Origin: Xanthomonas albilineans
Lineage (GTDB): Bacteria > Pseudomonadota > Gammaproteobacteria > Xanthomonadales > Xanthomonadaceae
DNA: 64,000 bases
Assembly (NCBI RefSeq): GCF_002939705.1
Contig: NZ_MDCB01000014.1
Coordinates: forward strand, 1 to 64,000
Direction: 5' to 3'
A model generated the notes under the pieces. The model made no database searches, was not told where the DNA came from, and saw nothing but the letters and a program-made list of their open reading frames with translations. The position numbers were made by a program, and so were the translations under genes. This document shows positions 1 to 8,254 of this stretch, in pieces (position 1 is the first letter of the stretch; each line of letters opens with the position of its first letter).

Positions 1-35
1 AGCCATGCGAGAGTAGGTCATCGCCAGGGGCTTCA
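1..35 (+). rRNA. rrf: 5S ribosomal RNA, 3' end (partial)
   Basis: The first 35 or so bases carry the typical closing segment of bacterial 5S rRNA: CATGCGAGAGTAGG, then TCATCGCCAGG. The rest of the rRNA operon must lie before the window. An intrinsic terminator follows at once, as expected for the end of an rRNA operon. The exact 3' end is uncertain by a few bases because the short arm GGGG/CCCC at 27-39 could also belong to the terminator. Confidence 0.9.
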
Positions 36-40
36 CCCCT

Positions 41-73
41 AATCCCCGTCCCTAAAAGACGGGGATTTTTTAT
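41..73 (+). terminator. rRNA operon terminator
   Basis: The arms AATCCCCGTC (41-50) and GACGGGGATT (58-67) form a perfect 10-bp stem around a 7-base loop, followed by a run of T. It directly follows the 5S end. Confidence 0.93.
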
Positions 74-541
74 TGCACCATCAAAAGCCAAATGCTCCAC
101 AATGCTGATAAGACACGTGCTTGCGACGTCTCCCCGCCCTGAGTAGCGGCCGGGTTTCCTGTGAGGCGTCCATACCAAAACCTCCAAGCCCATATCCCGC
201 ATGCTGCCTCCACAGCGGCACTCTTGGGCTGGGGGATACATGACATTGGCCGCACCGCAGAGGCTGCGAAACACCGCTCAGCAACGGATGTGGGGTGGCT
301 AGCTAGAACCATGCGGTGTTGAGCCGGCATGCGTCAGATGCTTTCTTCATTGAGCACGTCCACCGCAAAGATCATGAAATCCATCTCAGAGAATGCGCAT
401 CGCAGCGTTCTAACCGATGATGGGTGCTTTTCATGCCATCCCCCTTAGACTGAGCAGAATCCGGTAGTCGCTTGATGGGGAAGTACTTGTATCGAGCGAT
501 GTGTTTTGCCGTTCCTTTCCACTGAACACGAGGGCTTTCGC
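74..541. other. Intergenic region after rRNA operon, no gene seen
   Basis: About 470 bases between the rRNA terminator and the alcohol dehydrogenase. Two overlapping reading frames of under 90 codons exist on the minus strand at 70-330 but have no recognisable motif or good ribosome site. The last 100 bases are less GC-rich and probably hold the promoter of the downstream gene; I cannot place -35/-10 boxes with confidence. Confidence 0.6.
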
Positions 542-1609
542 ATGAGCCAAGCCAATGGATACGCTGCCCTGGCATCCGATCAGCCGCTGATCCCTTACGC
601 GTTCGAGCGTCGTGTGGTTGGCGCCCAGGATGTCCGCATCGAGATCCTTTACTGTGGGGTCTGCCATTCCGATTTGCACACTGCTCGCAACGAATGGCAT
701 AACACCCAGTACCCGTCCGTGCCGGGCCATGAAATCGTCGGGCGCGTTACGGCGGTGGGTCATCAGGTCGATGGGTTCAAGGTTGGTGATCTGGCGGGTG
801 TCGGTTGCATGGTCGACAGCTGCCGCCATTGTGCTTCTTGTGCCGATGGCGAGGAGCAGTACTGCGAGAACGGTTTCGTGGGCACCTACAACGGTCCGAT
901 GTTCGGTGGCGAAAACACCTATGGTGGCTATTCGGATCACATCGTGGTCGACCAAAAGTATGTGCTCCACATCCGCCACGGCGCACAACATCTCGCGGCT
1001 GTGGCACCGCTGCTGTGTGCAGGCATCACCACATATTCGCCGCTGAATCATTGGAAGGTCGGGCCAGGCAAGAAGGTTGGCATCGTCGGCCTTGGGGGGC
1101 TCGGACACATGGGCGTAAAGATCGCGCATGCGATGGGTGCGCACGTGGTGCTATTCACCACCTCGGCGGGCAAGCGCGACGACGCGCGGCGTCTCGGTGC
1201 CGACGACGTCGTGATATCCAAGAACGCGGAAGAAATGGCTGCCCATGCCAACAGTTTCGATTTCATCCTTAACACGGTGGCGGCCCCGCACGATCTGGAT
1301 GCTTTCCTGAACTTGCTCAAGCGCGATGGCACCATGACTCTGGTTGGCGCGCCGGCCGAGTCGCATCCCTCCCCTGGAGTCTTCAACCTGATCATGAAGC
1401 GTCGCCAGTTGGCCGGCTCATTGATTGGCGGCATTCGCCAGACCCAGGAGATGCTGGATTTTTGTGCGAAGCACGGGATCGTGTCCGATATCGAGATGAT
1501 CGAGATGGCGCAGATCAATGAAGCGTATGAGCGTATGCTCCGGGGCGATGTGAAGTATCGCTTCGTCATCGACATGGCTAGCCTGCCGAAAGCCAAGCTC
1601 GCAGCGTGA
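542..1609 (+). CDS. Zinc-dependent NAD(P) alcohol dehydrogenase (YahK/CAD-like)
   Basis: A 355-residue medium-chain alcohol dehydrogenase, probably a cytosolic NADPH-dependent aldehyde reductase of the YahK/cinnamyl alcohol dehydrogenase type. Visible signatures: catalytic zinc motif GVCHSD (Cys41) with GHE at 62-64; structural zinc cysteines at 94, 97, 100 and 108; Rossmann motif GLGGLGHMG near residue 185. Length fits the family (about 350). The frame is open from an ATG at 506, but the ATG at 542 is preceded by a purine-rich ACGAGGG and gives the normal family N-terminus, so 542 is preferred. It stands alone between the rRNA operon and a degenerate region. The physiological aldehyde substrate cannot be told from sequence. 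Confidence 0.93.
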   Translation: MSQANGYAALASDQPLIPYAFERRVVGAQDVRIEILYCGVCHSDLHTARNEWHNTQYPSVPGHEIVGRVTAVGHQVDGFKVGDLAGVGCMVDSCRHCASCADGEEQYCENGFVGTYNGPMFGGENTYGGYSDHIVVDQKYVLHIRHGAQHLAAVAPLLCAGITTYSPLNHWKVGPGKKVGIVGLGGLGHMGVKIAHAMGAHVVLFTTSAGKRDDARRLGADDVVISKNAEEMAAHANSFDFILNTVAAPHDLDAFLNLLKRDGTMTLVGAPAESHPSPGVFNLIMKRRQLAGSLIGGIRQTQEMLDFCAKHGIVSDIEMIEMAQINEAYERMLRGDVKYRFVIDMASLPKAKLAA

Positions 1610-1907
1610 TGTCGCGCCAGCAGGTTAAGCCATGCCAATGAGATCCGGGTGGGTGGCCTGAGCTTTTTCGTAGAGACCATGACATTCGCTTGATCGGCAG
1701 GGGGACGCATCCGCGAGAGCGCCGTCGGTTCACAGGAGGCAGGGACGACGGCTATGGCGCAGTGGCCGAATTCAGCGAATGGGGATGGACGAAAATCCGA
1801 AGATCAGCATGGCTGATGCGGTCGTTGCAGCTGTCGCCGCCTGTCTATATCAGCACCCTACCCAGGCACGCTGATAGCGCGGAACCTTGAAGGCGGGCAG
1901 CAATCGA
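1610..1907. other. Intergenic, no gene seen
   Basis: Together with the neighbouring peptidase remnant this makes a 660-base region without an intact gene. No recognisable motif, repeat or terminator was found in 1610-1907. Confidence 0.5.
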
Positions 1908-2237
1908 TCAGGTGCCGGAGGCCGACGCGGCCGGCTTGCTTTTTTTGATCATCTTGTCCCGGGATGCTTTGAATGGATTGTTCGGATACCAGTTCGGCCA
2001 GATGCCGCCGCTTCCCAATGCCGTGCCGACTGCATACACCGCTTGCAGGTCTTCCATCACACCATCGAGTTTCCAAAGTGTCGAATCGTATTCGTCGGCC
2101 GGCGTATGGTAACGCTTGGCGTAGGCTGCGGACGCGCGCCGCCCGGCTTCGATGCCGCCGCTGCAGCCAAGCACAACACGAGCATACGGGACATGCGGGC
2201 TTCTGGTGTCGAGGTAACTTCCGAATTCTATAAGCAA
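1908..2237 (-). pseudogene. C-terminal remnant of an M28-family metallopeptidase
   Basis: The reading frame translates to 109 residues whose second half resembles the C-terminus of secreted Xanthomonas M28 aminopeptidases: RYHTPADEYD, then a tryptophan-containing segment, VMEDLQAVYAVG, and WPNWYPNNPF near the end. The His of RYHTPADEYD is a zinc ligand in this family. The first 35 residues no longer match well, and the roughly 400-residue catalytic part upstream is absent: the next gene begins 40 bases away. I read this as a gene truncated by deletion and decaying, not a functional protein. The N-terminal limit of the remnant is approximate. Confidence 0.7.
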
Positions 2238-2275
2238 GCCGCATGTCCACGCCTCGCGCCCCCGAGGCGTTCGGC

Positions 2276-2938
2276 TTAGTTTTTCGGTGCAGTGTCGGTG
2301 TCGAACGATTGTGCGGTGGCGCCGCTGATCGGCCCGATCTTGGCGCTGCGGTGGACGTACAGCGTGACCTTGCGCTCGAACCTCAGCGGACCGTCGATCA
2401 CCGCATGTGGTCCAACGATGACACGCGGCGTGCGTGTGGGGTTGAACGACATGCTGAAGCTTGGCTTGTTGATCGTGATTCCGCCGCCGAGATGTGCGTC
2501 ATGGCCTACGGTGATGTCGCCGTTGACGGTCTCGATGCCGCGATCCAGTTGTATGGCGATCACGCCGATGCTGCCGTTGACGCTCTCGATCCCGCCGCTG
2601 ACGCGCCCGCCGCTATTGACGAAAATGCTGCCGTTGACCGTTTTGATGGAGCCACCGATTTGCGCATGTTCGCCGATGTTGATGCCACCGTTGACTGTGG
2701 ACAAACTTTGGGTCTTGGCGTTATCGGCAATTCTGACATCGCCGTTGACCGTCTCCACATTGCCTACGTGTGCGTTGTGTTCGACGCTGATGTTGCCGTT
2801 GACGATGTCCAGGTTGCCGTATTGCTTGCCGGCGATAGCCGTGATGCTGCCGTTGACCTTGCTGATGTCGTCGGCCGCCAGCGCGGAGCCGGCCGTTAGG
2901 GCCATGGCCAACAGTATCACCGGATGCATCCGCTTCAT
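2276..2938 (-). CDS. Secreted VNG-repeat protein, probable beta-helix
   Basis: A 220-residue exported protein of unknown function. It has a signal peptide (basic start, hydrophobic core, AxA-like site near residue 20) and then about seven imperfect 17-19-residue repeats, each with a VNGxI or VNGxV step followed by a glycine turn such as IGG or LGG. This is the pattern of polymer-forming or DUF4097-like right-handed beta-solenoids. The C-terminal 50 residues lose the repeat and keep beta-rich character. The ATG at 2938 was chosen because GGGAGG sits 6 bases upstream; the in-frame TTG at 2944 touches that site. It is divergent from the envC-like gene. Envelope or periplasmic location is inferred; no ligand can be named. 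Confidence 0.75.
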   Translation of the reverse strand: MKRMHPVILLAMALTAGSALAADDISKVNGSITAIAGKQYGNLDIVNGNISVEHNAHVGNVETVNGDVRIADNAKTQSLSTVNGGINIGEHAQIGGSIKTVNGSIFVNSGGRVSGGIESVNGSIGVIAIQLDRGIETVNGDITVGHDAHLGGGITINKPSFSMSFNPTRTPRVIVGPHAVIDGPLRFERKVTLYVHRSAKIGPISGATAQSFDTDTAPKN

Positions 2939-2982
2939 TTTCAACCTCCCCCAACACCGGCTATCCGGCAGCGACCAATTGT

Positions 2983-4350
2983 GTGGGCATCACAACACGC
3001 TTCGCTACAATCCACACCTGCCTGAAGTCACTGGATCCAACCTTGCCCGCAGCCACTTCCGTTTATTCGCGCTCCGCTTCGCTCGGTGCGGCGTGGGGCT
3101 ATGCTGGCGGGCAGCGGCATAGGGCGATACGTTTTGTGACGGCGGCGGTACTTTTGCTGGCTGTGGGCCTGGTTGCTGCACAGAACCCACGCGACGCCGA
3201 GCGCCGTCTGGAGAAAGTACGCGGTGAATTGAAGAGCGTGGCCGAGGAGCGGCATCAGTTGGAGGGTAAGCGCGGCGACGCCGCAAGGCAGTTGCGTGAC
3301 GCCGACGAAAAGGTCGCCGCCAGCGGACGTAGCCTGGCACAGACCCAGCAGGCACTGCGTCAGCATCAGCAGACCCTGGCCGAACTGGAGCACAAACGCG
3401 ATGCATTGCGCGCCAGTTTGACCCGCCAGCGCGCCGAATTGGCGCAATGGCTGCGTGCCGCCTATGCCATCGGTGATAATGCACCGTTGAAGCTCTTGCT
3501 GGCGCAGGATCGCGTGGCCGATGCCAACCGGCTACTGACCTATCACCGGTATCTGCAGAGCGAACGTGCGCAACGCATCGCCAGCTTGACCCACGAATTG
3601 CAGGCACTCGAACAGGTGCAGCGCGATGTCGCGCAGCAGCGGCAGCAGCTGAGCGAAGCGCAGCGTCGTCAGCAAGAGCAGGCGGCCGCATTGCAGCGTG
3701 ACCGCAAGCAGCGCGCCAGCGTGGTGTCGGAACTGGATCAGCGTTATCAGGATCGTAGCGAGCGCGAGAAAGCGCTCGGCCAGGACGCGAAGGCCCTGGA
3801 GACCCTGCTAGCCAATCTGCGCGCGGCCGCTGCGCGTGCCGAGGCCGAGCGGCGTGCCGCGGCCAGGCGTGCAGCGGCCGAACAGGCCGCGCAGGCCAAG
3901 GCGGGCAATAACCCGCACGGTGGCGGCAAGGTCCCGCCCAAGGTGGTGGCCTCGGCACCACCGTTGAAGGTCGGTGGGCTTGGCTGGCCATTGTCCGGCG
4001 ATCTGCTCGCGCGTTACGGCGGCCGGCTGCCCGATGGACGCACCAGCAACGGTGTGCTGATCGCTGCGCCAGCCGGCAGTACCATCACGGCGGTGGCCGA
4101 TGGCACGGTGGTGTTCTCGGAGTGGATGACCGGTTACGGCATGATCCTGATCGTGGACCATGGCAACGGCTACATGAGCCTGTACGCGCACAACGACACC
4201 TTGTTGCGCGATGCCGGCGACCGGGTCAAACGTGGGGATCCGGTGGCCAAGGTCGGTAACTCCGGCGGTCAGGGGCGCCCGGCGTTGTACTTCGAATTGC
4301 GTCACAACGGCCAGCCGGTGGATCCGGCGTCGTGGCTGCAGCGACGCTGA
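2983..4350 (+). CDS. envC: EnvC-like murein hydrolase activator (degenerate M23)
   Basis: Periplasmic coiled-coil protein with a C-terminal LytM (M23) domain. After a hydrophobic signal segment comes a long Gln/Arg/Glu/Ala-rich coiled coil covering roughly half the protein, then the LytM domain in the last 120 residues. The zinc ligands of active M23 enzymes are missing: NGVLI and ALYFEL stand where active members have H-x-G-x-D and HLHFE. That matches EnvC, which activates division amidases rather than cutting peptidoglycan itself. The frame is open from a GTG at 2983, but the signal peptide begins near 3120, so the true start is more likely a GTG at 3136 or another codon near it; 2983 is the outer limit. 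It precedes a C-terminal processing protease, a common gammaproteobacterial arrangement. Confidence 0.85.
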   Translation: MGITTRFATIHTCLKSLDPTLPAATSVYSRSASLGAAWGYAGGQRHRAIRFVTAAVLLLAVGLVAAQNPRDAERRLEKVRGELKSVAEERHQLEGKRGDAARQLRDADEKVAASGRSLAQTQQALRQHQQTLAELEHKRDALRASLTRQRAELAQWLRAAYAIGDNAPLKLLLAQDRVADANRLLTYHRYLQSERAQRIASLTHELQALEQVQRDVAQQRQQLSEAQRRQQEQAAALQRDRKQRASVVSELDQRYQDRSEREKALGQDAKALETLLANLRAAAARAEAERRAAARRAAAEQAAQAKAGNNPHGGGKVPPKVVASAPPLKVGGLGWPLSGDLLARYGGRLPDGRTSNGVLIAAPAGSTITAVADGTVVFSEWMTGYGMILIVDHGNGYMSLYAHNDTLLRDAGDRVKRGDPVAKVGNSGGQGRPALYFELRHNGQPVDPASWLQRR

Positions 4351-4455
4351 ACTGCAGCATCGCACTGCGGGTCAACGCGAATCCAGGGTGATTTCGCGCA
4401 TAATTGTGGTCACTGTGCCGCGGATGGCGCAGGCCTTCCCCAATCGGAGTGCTTC

Positions 4456-5928
4456 ATGCGCGTAGTCCTGTCCGTAGCCCTGTTGCTTGCTCTGGCGCCG
4501 CTGCCACTGATGGCGCAGCATGCCGCCACGCAGACATCCACGGCACCGGCGGCCAGCGCCGATGATCCCGATGCCACCGAGTCGGCCGCGTCGAAGGTGC
4601 CGCTGGACGAAATCCGCCGCTATGTCGCGGTCTACAACGCGGTGAAGGAAGCCTACGTCGATCCTGTCGACGACAAGAAACTGATGCAGTCTGCGATCCG
4701 TGGCCTGTTGCTCGATCTCGATCCGCACAGTACCTATTTCAGCAAAGAAGACGCCGAAGCCTTTGATGAGCAGACCAGCGGTGCCTACGATGGCATTGGC
4801 GTGGAATTGCTGCAGCTGCCGGATAACACCCTCAAGGTTGTGTCGCCGATCGACGACACCCCGGCCGCGCGCGCCGGCCTGCGCTCGGGCGACATCATTA
4901 TCGCCATCGACGGCAAGCCGATCAGTGCGATCAAGGCGATGGAACCATTGCGTGGCCAGTCGGGCAGCAAGGTCGTGTTGACCATCGAGCGCGACAAGGT
5001 GAATAAACCCTTCGACGTAACGTTGACCCGGCAGACCATCCGCGTGGCCAGCGTGCGCAGCCGCATGCTGGAGCCGGGCTACGGCTACATCCGCATCAGC
5101 ACCTTCCAGGCCGATACCGGCTCGGATTTCCGCAAGCAGCTACAGCAGTTGCTTGCTAAGGCGGGCGGCAAACTGCGTGGCCTGGTGCTGGATCTACGCA
5201 GCAATCCCGGCGGACTGCTGACCGCAGCGGTCCAGGTGGCCGACGACCTGCTCGACAAGGGCACCATCGTCAGCACGCGCGGGCGCATCTCGGTCAGCGA
5301 TTCCAAGTTCGATGCCACCCCCGGCGATCTGCTCAACGGCGCACCGATGGTGGTGCTGGTGGACGCTGGATCGGCCAGTGCCTCGGAAGTGCTCGCTGGC
5401 GCGCTGCGCGACAACAAGCGCGCACGCATCGTCGGCAGCCGCACCTTCGGCAAAGGCTCGGTACAGACCGTGCTGCCGCTGGACAACGGCGATTCGGTCA
5501 AGCTGACCACGGCACGCTATTACACCCCCAGTGGCAAGTCGATCCAGGCCAGCGGCATCGTCCCCGATGTGGTGTTGCACCCTGAAGGCGAGGCGGAGGA
5601 TGCGGACAAGCCGGCGGCGATTGCGGACTACAGCGAAGCCACGTTGCCGGGTCATCTGCGCGGCGACGACGAGGGGGCCGAGGGGTACAGTGCCGGCGAC
5701 CCGCTGCCGGGCGATGCGCCGATCGCGCAGGCGCTTGCCGAACTGAAACAGCCTGGCGCGGTGGCCAGGGCCGCCGCAGCCAAGCCGGTCAAGTCGAAAT
5801 CCAAGCCGACGGCGGCACCGGCGCACAAACCGGGTACACCCTCGACCAAGTCGGCGTCGCAGACGCCTGCGCACGGCAAGACCGAACCCGAAAAACCTGA
5901 GCCAGTAGCGCCGACGCCCGGTTACTGA
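4456..5928 (+). CDS. ctpA: S41 C-terminal processing peptidase (CtpA family)
   Basis: A 490-residue exported serine protease that trims or degrades periplasmic substrates from the C-terminus. Order: signal peptide (1-20), N-terminal helical region, PDZ domain (about 95-180, with YDGIGVEL), S41 protease domain (about 190-380), and a low-complexity Lys/Pro/Ala tail after about residue 420. Ser310 in SASASE and Lys333 in FGKGSVQT form the expected Ser-Lys dyad. The start ATG follows a purine-rich GGAGTGCTTC site. It lies 105 bases after the envC-like gene in the same direction and is probably co-expressed with it, linking it to envelope remodelling. The 70-residue tail is unusual in composition and probably disordered. 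Confidence 0.93.
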   Translation: MRVVLSVALLLALAPLPLMAQHAATQTSTAPAASADDPDATESAASKVPLDEIRRYVAVYNAVKEAYVDPVDDKKLMQSAIRGLLLDLDPHSTYFSKEDAEAFDEQTSGAYDGIGVELLQLPDNTLKVVSPIDDTPAARAGLRSGDIIIAIDGKPISAIKAMEPLRGQSGSKVVLTIERDKVNKPFDVTLTRQTIRVASVRSRMLEPGYGYIRISTFQADTGSDFRKQLQQLLAKAGGKLRGLVLDLRSNPGGLLTAAVQVADDLLDKGTIVSTRGRISVSDSKFDATPGDLLNGAPMVVLVDAGSASASEVLAGALRDNKRARIVGSRTFGKGSVQTVLPLDNGDSVKLTTARYYTPSGKSIQASGIVPDVVLHPEGEAEDADKPAAIADYSEATLPGHLRGDDEGAEGYSAGDPLPGDAPIAQALAELKQPGAVARAAAAKPVKSKSKPTAAPAHKPGTPSTKSASQTPAHGKTEPEKPEPVAPTPGY

Positions 5929-5982
5929 GCCAGTGGCGCCGCGTGGCCGTCCCCCGTGCAGGCGTCGGTATCGCCCTGCCGA

Positions 5983-6966
5983 TTAGCCCTGCGTCAGCAC
6001 CTCGGGATTGGCGAGATGCTGCGGTGCCCCTGCGGCGAAGGCCAGCACGTTGTCGAAGGCAGCGCCGAAGTACAGTTCGTAGCTGGACTGCTCGACGTAG
6101 CCCAGGTGCGGTGTCGCCAGCACCTGCGGATGCCGTAGCAGCGGGTGCTGCGGATCCAGAAGCGGTTCCTGTTCGAACACGTCCAGCGCTGCCTGTCCCG
6201 GATGTCCGGCCGCCAGCGCCGCCAGCAGTACGCCGGGGGCGAGCAGCTCGGCACGGCTGGTGTTGACCAACAGCGCATCGGGCTTCATGCGCAGCAGATC
6301 GTCCAACACAATTTGGTGGCGGGTGGCCGCGACCAGGCGACGGTGCAGGCTGAGCACGTCGCTGTCGGCGAACAGGGCGGCGCGGCTGGCGGCGATCTCG
6401 AAACCGTCGGCGCGCGCATGCGCGCAGGTATCCTCGCCACCCCAGACCTGCACGCGCATGCCGAATGCACGGCCGTAAGCGGCGACGCGACGCCCAATCT
6501 TGCCGTAGCTCCACACGCCCAGGGTCAGTCCTTCCAGGCTGCGGCCCAGGCCAGCATCGCCGGTGGCCTGCCAGCGCCCAGTCAGCAATGCGTCGCGGTA
6601 TGCAGGTAGGCGCCGGCTGGCCGCCATCAGGAGCGCCCAGGTCAGTTCTGCTGGCGCCACCGGCGAACCGACACCTTCGGCGACAGCGACGCCGCGTGTG
6701 GTGCACGCGGCCAGGTCGATGTGCTCGCCGATCCTGCCGGTCTGGCTGATCAGGCGCAGGGAAGGCAGCCGCGCCAGCAGCGCGGTATCGATGCGGGTGC
6801 GCTCGCGGATCAGCACCAGCGCCTCGGCCTCGCCAGCGTGGCGAACGAGGGTATCGGGATCGGGCGACGGCGCGGTCAGTACTTGCACGCGATGCCCCAG
6901 CAGCCGACGGAAGCATGACAGGTGCCGTACCGCATCCTGATAATCGTCGGCGACCAGGATGTGCAT
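5983..6966 (-). CDS. D-2-hydroxyacid dehydrogenase
   Basis: A 327-residue cytosolic NAD(P)-dependent dehydrogenase of the D-isomer-specific 2-hydroxyacid family. The catalytic set is present: Arg in SLHRRL, Glu in FEQEP and His in TPHLGY. The nucleotide-binding loop reads GVWSYGKIG, so the usual GxGxxG glycine pattern is weakened at its first positions (Trp-Ser-Tyr where family members have Ile-Gly-Leu). The substrate cannot be assigned; phosphoglycerate, glyoxylate and hydroxypyruvate enzymes share these motifs. Its start lies 4 bases after the stop of the DUF1820 gene, so the two are probably one transcription unit. It is convergent with ctpA. Confidence 0.87.
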   Translation of the reverse strand: MHILVADDYQDAVRHLSCFRRLLGHRVQVLTAPSPDPDTLVRHAGEAEALVLIRERTRIDTALLARLPSLRLISQTGRIGEHIDLAACTTRGVAVAEGVGSPVAPAELTWALLMAASRRLPAYRDALLTGRWQATGDAGLGRSLEGLTLGVWSYGKIGRRVAAYGRAFGMRVQVWGGEDTCAHARADGFEIAASRAALFADSDVLSLHRRLVAATRHQIVLDDLLRMKPDALLVNTSRAELLAPGVLLAALAAGHPGQAALDVFEQEPLLDPQHPLLRHPQVLATPHLGYVEQSSYELYFGAAFDNVLAFAAGAPQHLANPEVLTQG

Positions 6967-6970
6967 CGGA

Positions 6971-7291
6971 TCAGCGTGGTTTGCCGGGCATCGGGAATGG
7001 CGTGACCACCTTTTCGCCGGTGGCCGCCTCGCGGATCGCCGACGGGCCCTTCTTTTCCACCTGTTCGATCCGCACGATGCTCTGCATCGGCAGGTGCAAC
7101 GTCTTGGTGTTGCCGAACTCTTCGCGCAGTCGTTCCTCGGTGGGATCGATCACCAAACCATCGTGCACATCGAACAGCAGCGCGCCGATTTCGGTGAATC
7201 CCCACAGATGGCTGCTGCCGACGTGCTGTGCATACAGTTCGTAGACCTTGCCGTGGTTGAGGAAGGTCACTTTGTAGAGGTGTTTGAACAT
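6971..7291 (-). CDS. DUF1820 family protein
   Basis: A 106-residue soluble protein starting MFKHLYKVTF and matching the DUF1820 family of small gammaproteobacterial proteins of unknown function. The frame extends to a GTG at 7312, but the ATG at 7291 gives the normal family N-terminus. No signal peptide, membrane segment or catalytic motif is visible. It sits directly before the hydroxyacid dehydrogenase and after the rhomboid gene on the same strand. Confidence 0.85.
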   Translation of the reverse strand: MFKHLYKVTFLNHGKVYELYAQHVGSSHLWGFTEIGALLFDVHDGLVIDPTEERLREEFGNTKTLHLPMQSIVRIEQVEKKGPSAIREAATGEKVVTPFPMPGKPR

Positions 7292-7328
7292 GCCCGCAGT
7301 ATAAGACGCCACTGTCGCCGGACCAGGC

Positions 7329-8006
7329 TCAGAAGGCGTTGCGCTTGTCCGGCGTAGCGCGCACGTACAACCCGTAACCGATGCCGAAGGCGAAGCCGGT
7401 CAGGTGCGCCGACCATGCCACCATGCCGAATGCCGGGCCGATGTAGGCGAACACTACCTGCAATGCGACCCATGTACCGATCAGCAGCGAGGCGGGAGCA
7501 CGGACGAACTCCAGGAACAGCCCGAGAGGCAGGACCACGCCGAGCTTGGCGCGCGGGAACAGTGCCAGATAGGTGCCGATCAGGGCAGAGACCGCGCCGC
7601 TGGCGCCGATGATGACCCGATCCGGGGTGTCTATCGCGAATACGGCGGCTAGGTTGGAGATCGCACCTCCGCTCAGGAACAGTAGCAGGAAGCGCCACGG
7701 GCCCAGCACACGTTCGGTGGGCAGGCCGAAGATCAGCAGGAACACCAGGTTGCCGAGCAGGTGCGACCAGTCGGCATGCAGGAACAGTGCGGTGAACAGG
7801 CGCAGCACGCTGCCGTCATGCAGGGTTGCCAGCCAGTCGCGCGGGCTGACGCCGGTCGACAGCGCGCCCCAGTCCAGCCACAACGTCGCGCGGGCTTCAT
7901 TGGGGAGATTGATGGACCACAGGAAGGCGAGCCATATCGCTGCCAATAGCAGCGGCGCGGCCCAGCGCAGCTTGGTCCGTTCGCGAGTGGGGATGGAGAC
8001 GAACAT
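7329..8006 (-). CDS. Rhomboid-family intramembrane serine protease
   Basis: A 225-residue inner-membrane protease with six predicted membrane segments. Rhomboid signatures are complete: HxxxxHxxxN around H77, H82 and N86 in TM2, catalytic Ser136 in GASG in TM4, and His201 in the last segment (SAHLTG). The frame is open to 8075, but the ATG at 8006 gives a short basic cytosolic tail before TM1 and fits family length. The natural substrate is unknown. It is transcribed away from fadL, with a regulatory region between them. Confidence 0.92.
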   Translation of the reverse strand: MFVSIPTRERTKLRWAAPLLLAAIWLAFLWSINLPNEARATLWLDWGALSTGVSPRDWLATLHDGSVLRLFTALFLHADWSHLLGNLVFLLIFGLPTERVLGPWRFLLLFLSGGAISNLAAVFAIDTPDRVIIGASGAVSALIGTYLALFPRAKLGVVLPLGLFLEFVRAPASLLIGTWVALQVVFAYIGPAFGMVAWSAHLTGFAFGIGYGLYVRATPDKRNAF

Positions 8007-8135
8007 GCGAATACCGGAAAGCTTCGGATGGCAAAGATACCGGGCTTCATACGACAGGACATAGGCGGGCTCCATACGAACCTGAACGGAGCATGTTGTT
8101 CATGCGGAATATTGTTATAGTTAAGTTAAAGCAAG

Positions 8136-8154
8136 GCGTTATGCAGCATAACGC
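8136..8154. promoter_or_regulatory. Perfect 19-bp palindrome upstream of fadL
   Basis: GCGTTATGC and GCATAACGC are exact inverted arms around one central A. The palindrome lies in an AT-rich patch 100 bases before the fadL start, between divergent genes, next to TATAGTTAAGTTAAA. It is probably an operator for a dimeric regulator. It does not match the PsrA or FadR sites that I know, so the regulator is unidentified. Confidence 0.55.
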
Positions 8155-8254
8155 GCGGTATGTCCGGAGGGGGCCAGGATGCATCGTCCGGCTTCTCAGG
8201 CCAGCAATGCGCAGGCGCGAACACAGATTTCCCTTTAGTCCGGAGAGAAGATCC

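Noticed and set aside
70-330. 86-codon minus-strand frame beside the rRNA terminator
   Set aside because: It overlaps the terminator, has no ribosome site and its translation shows no family features.
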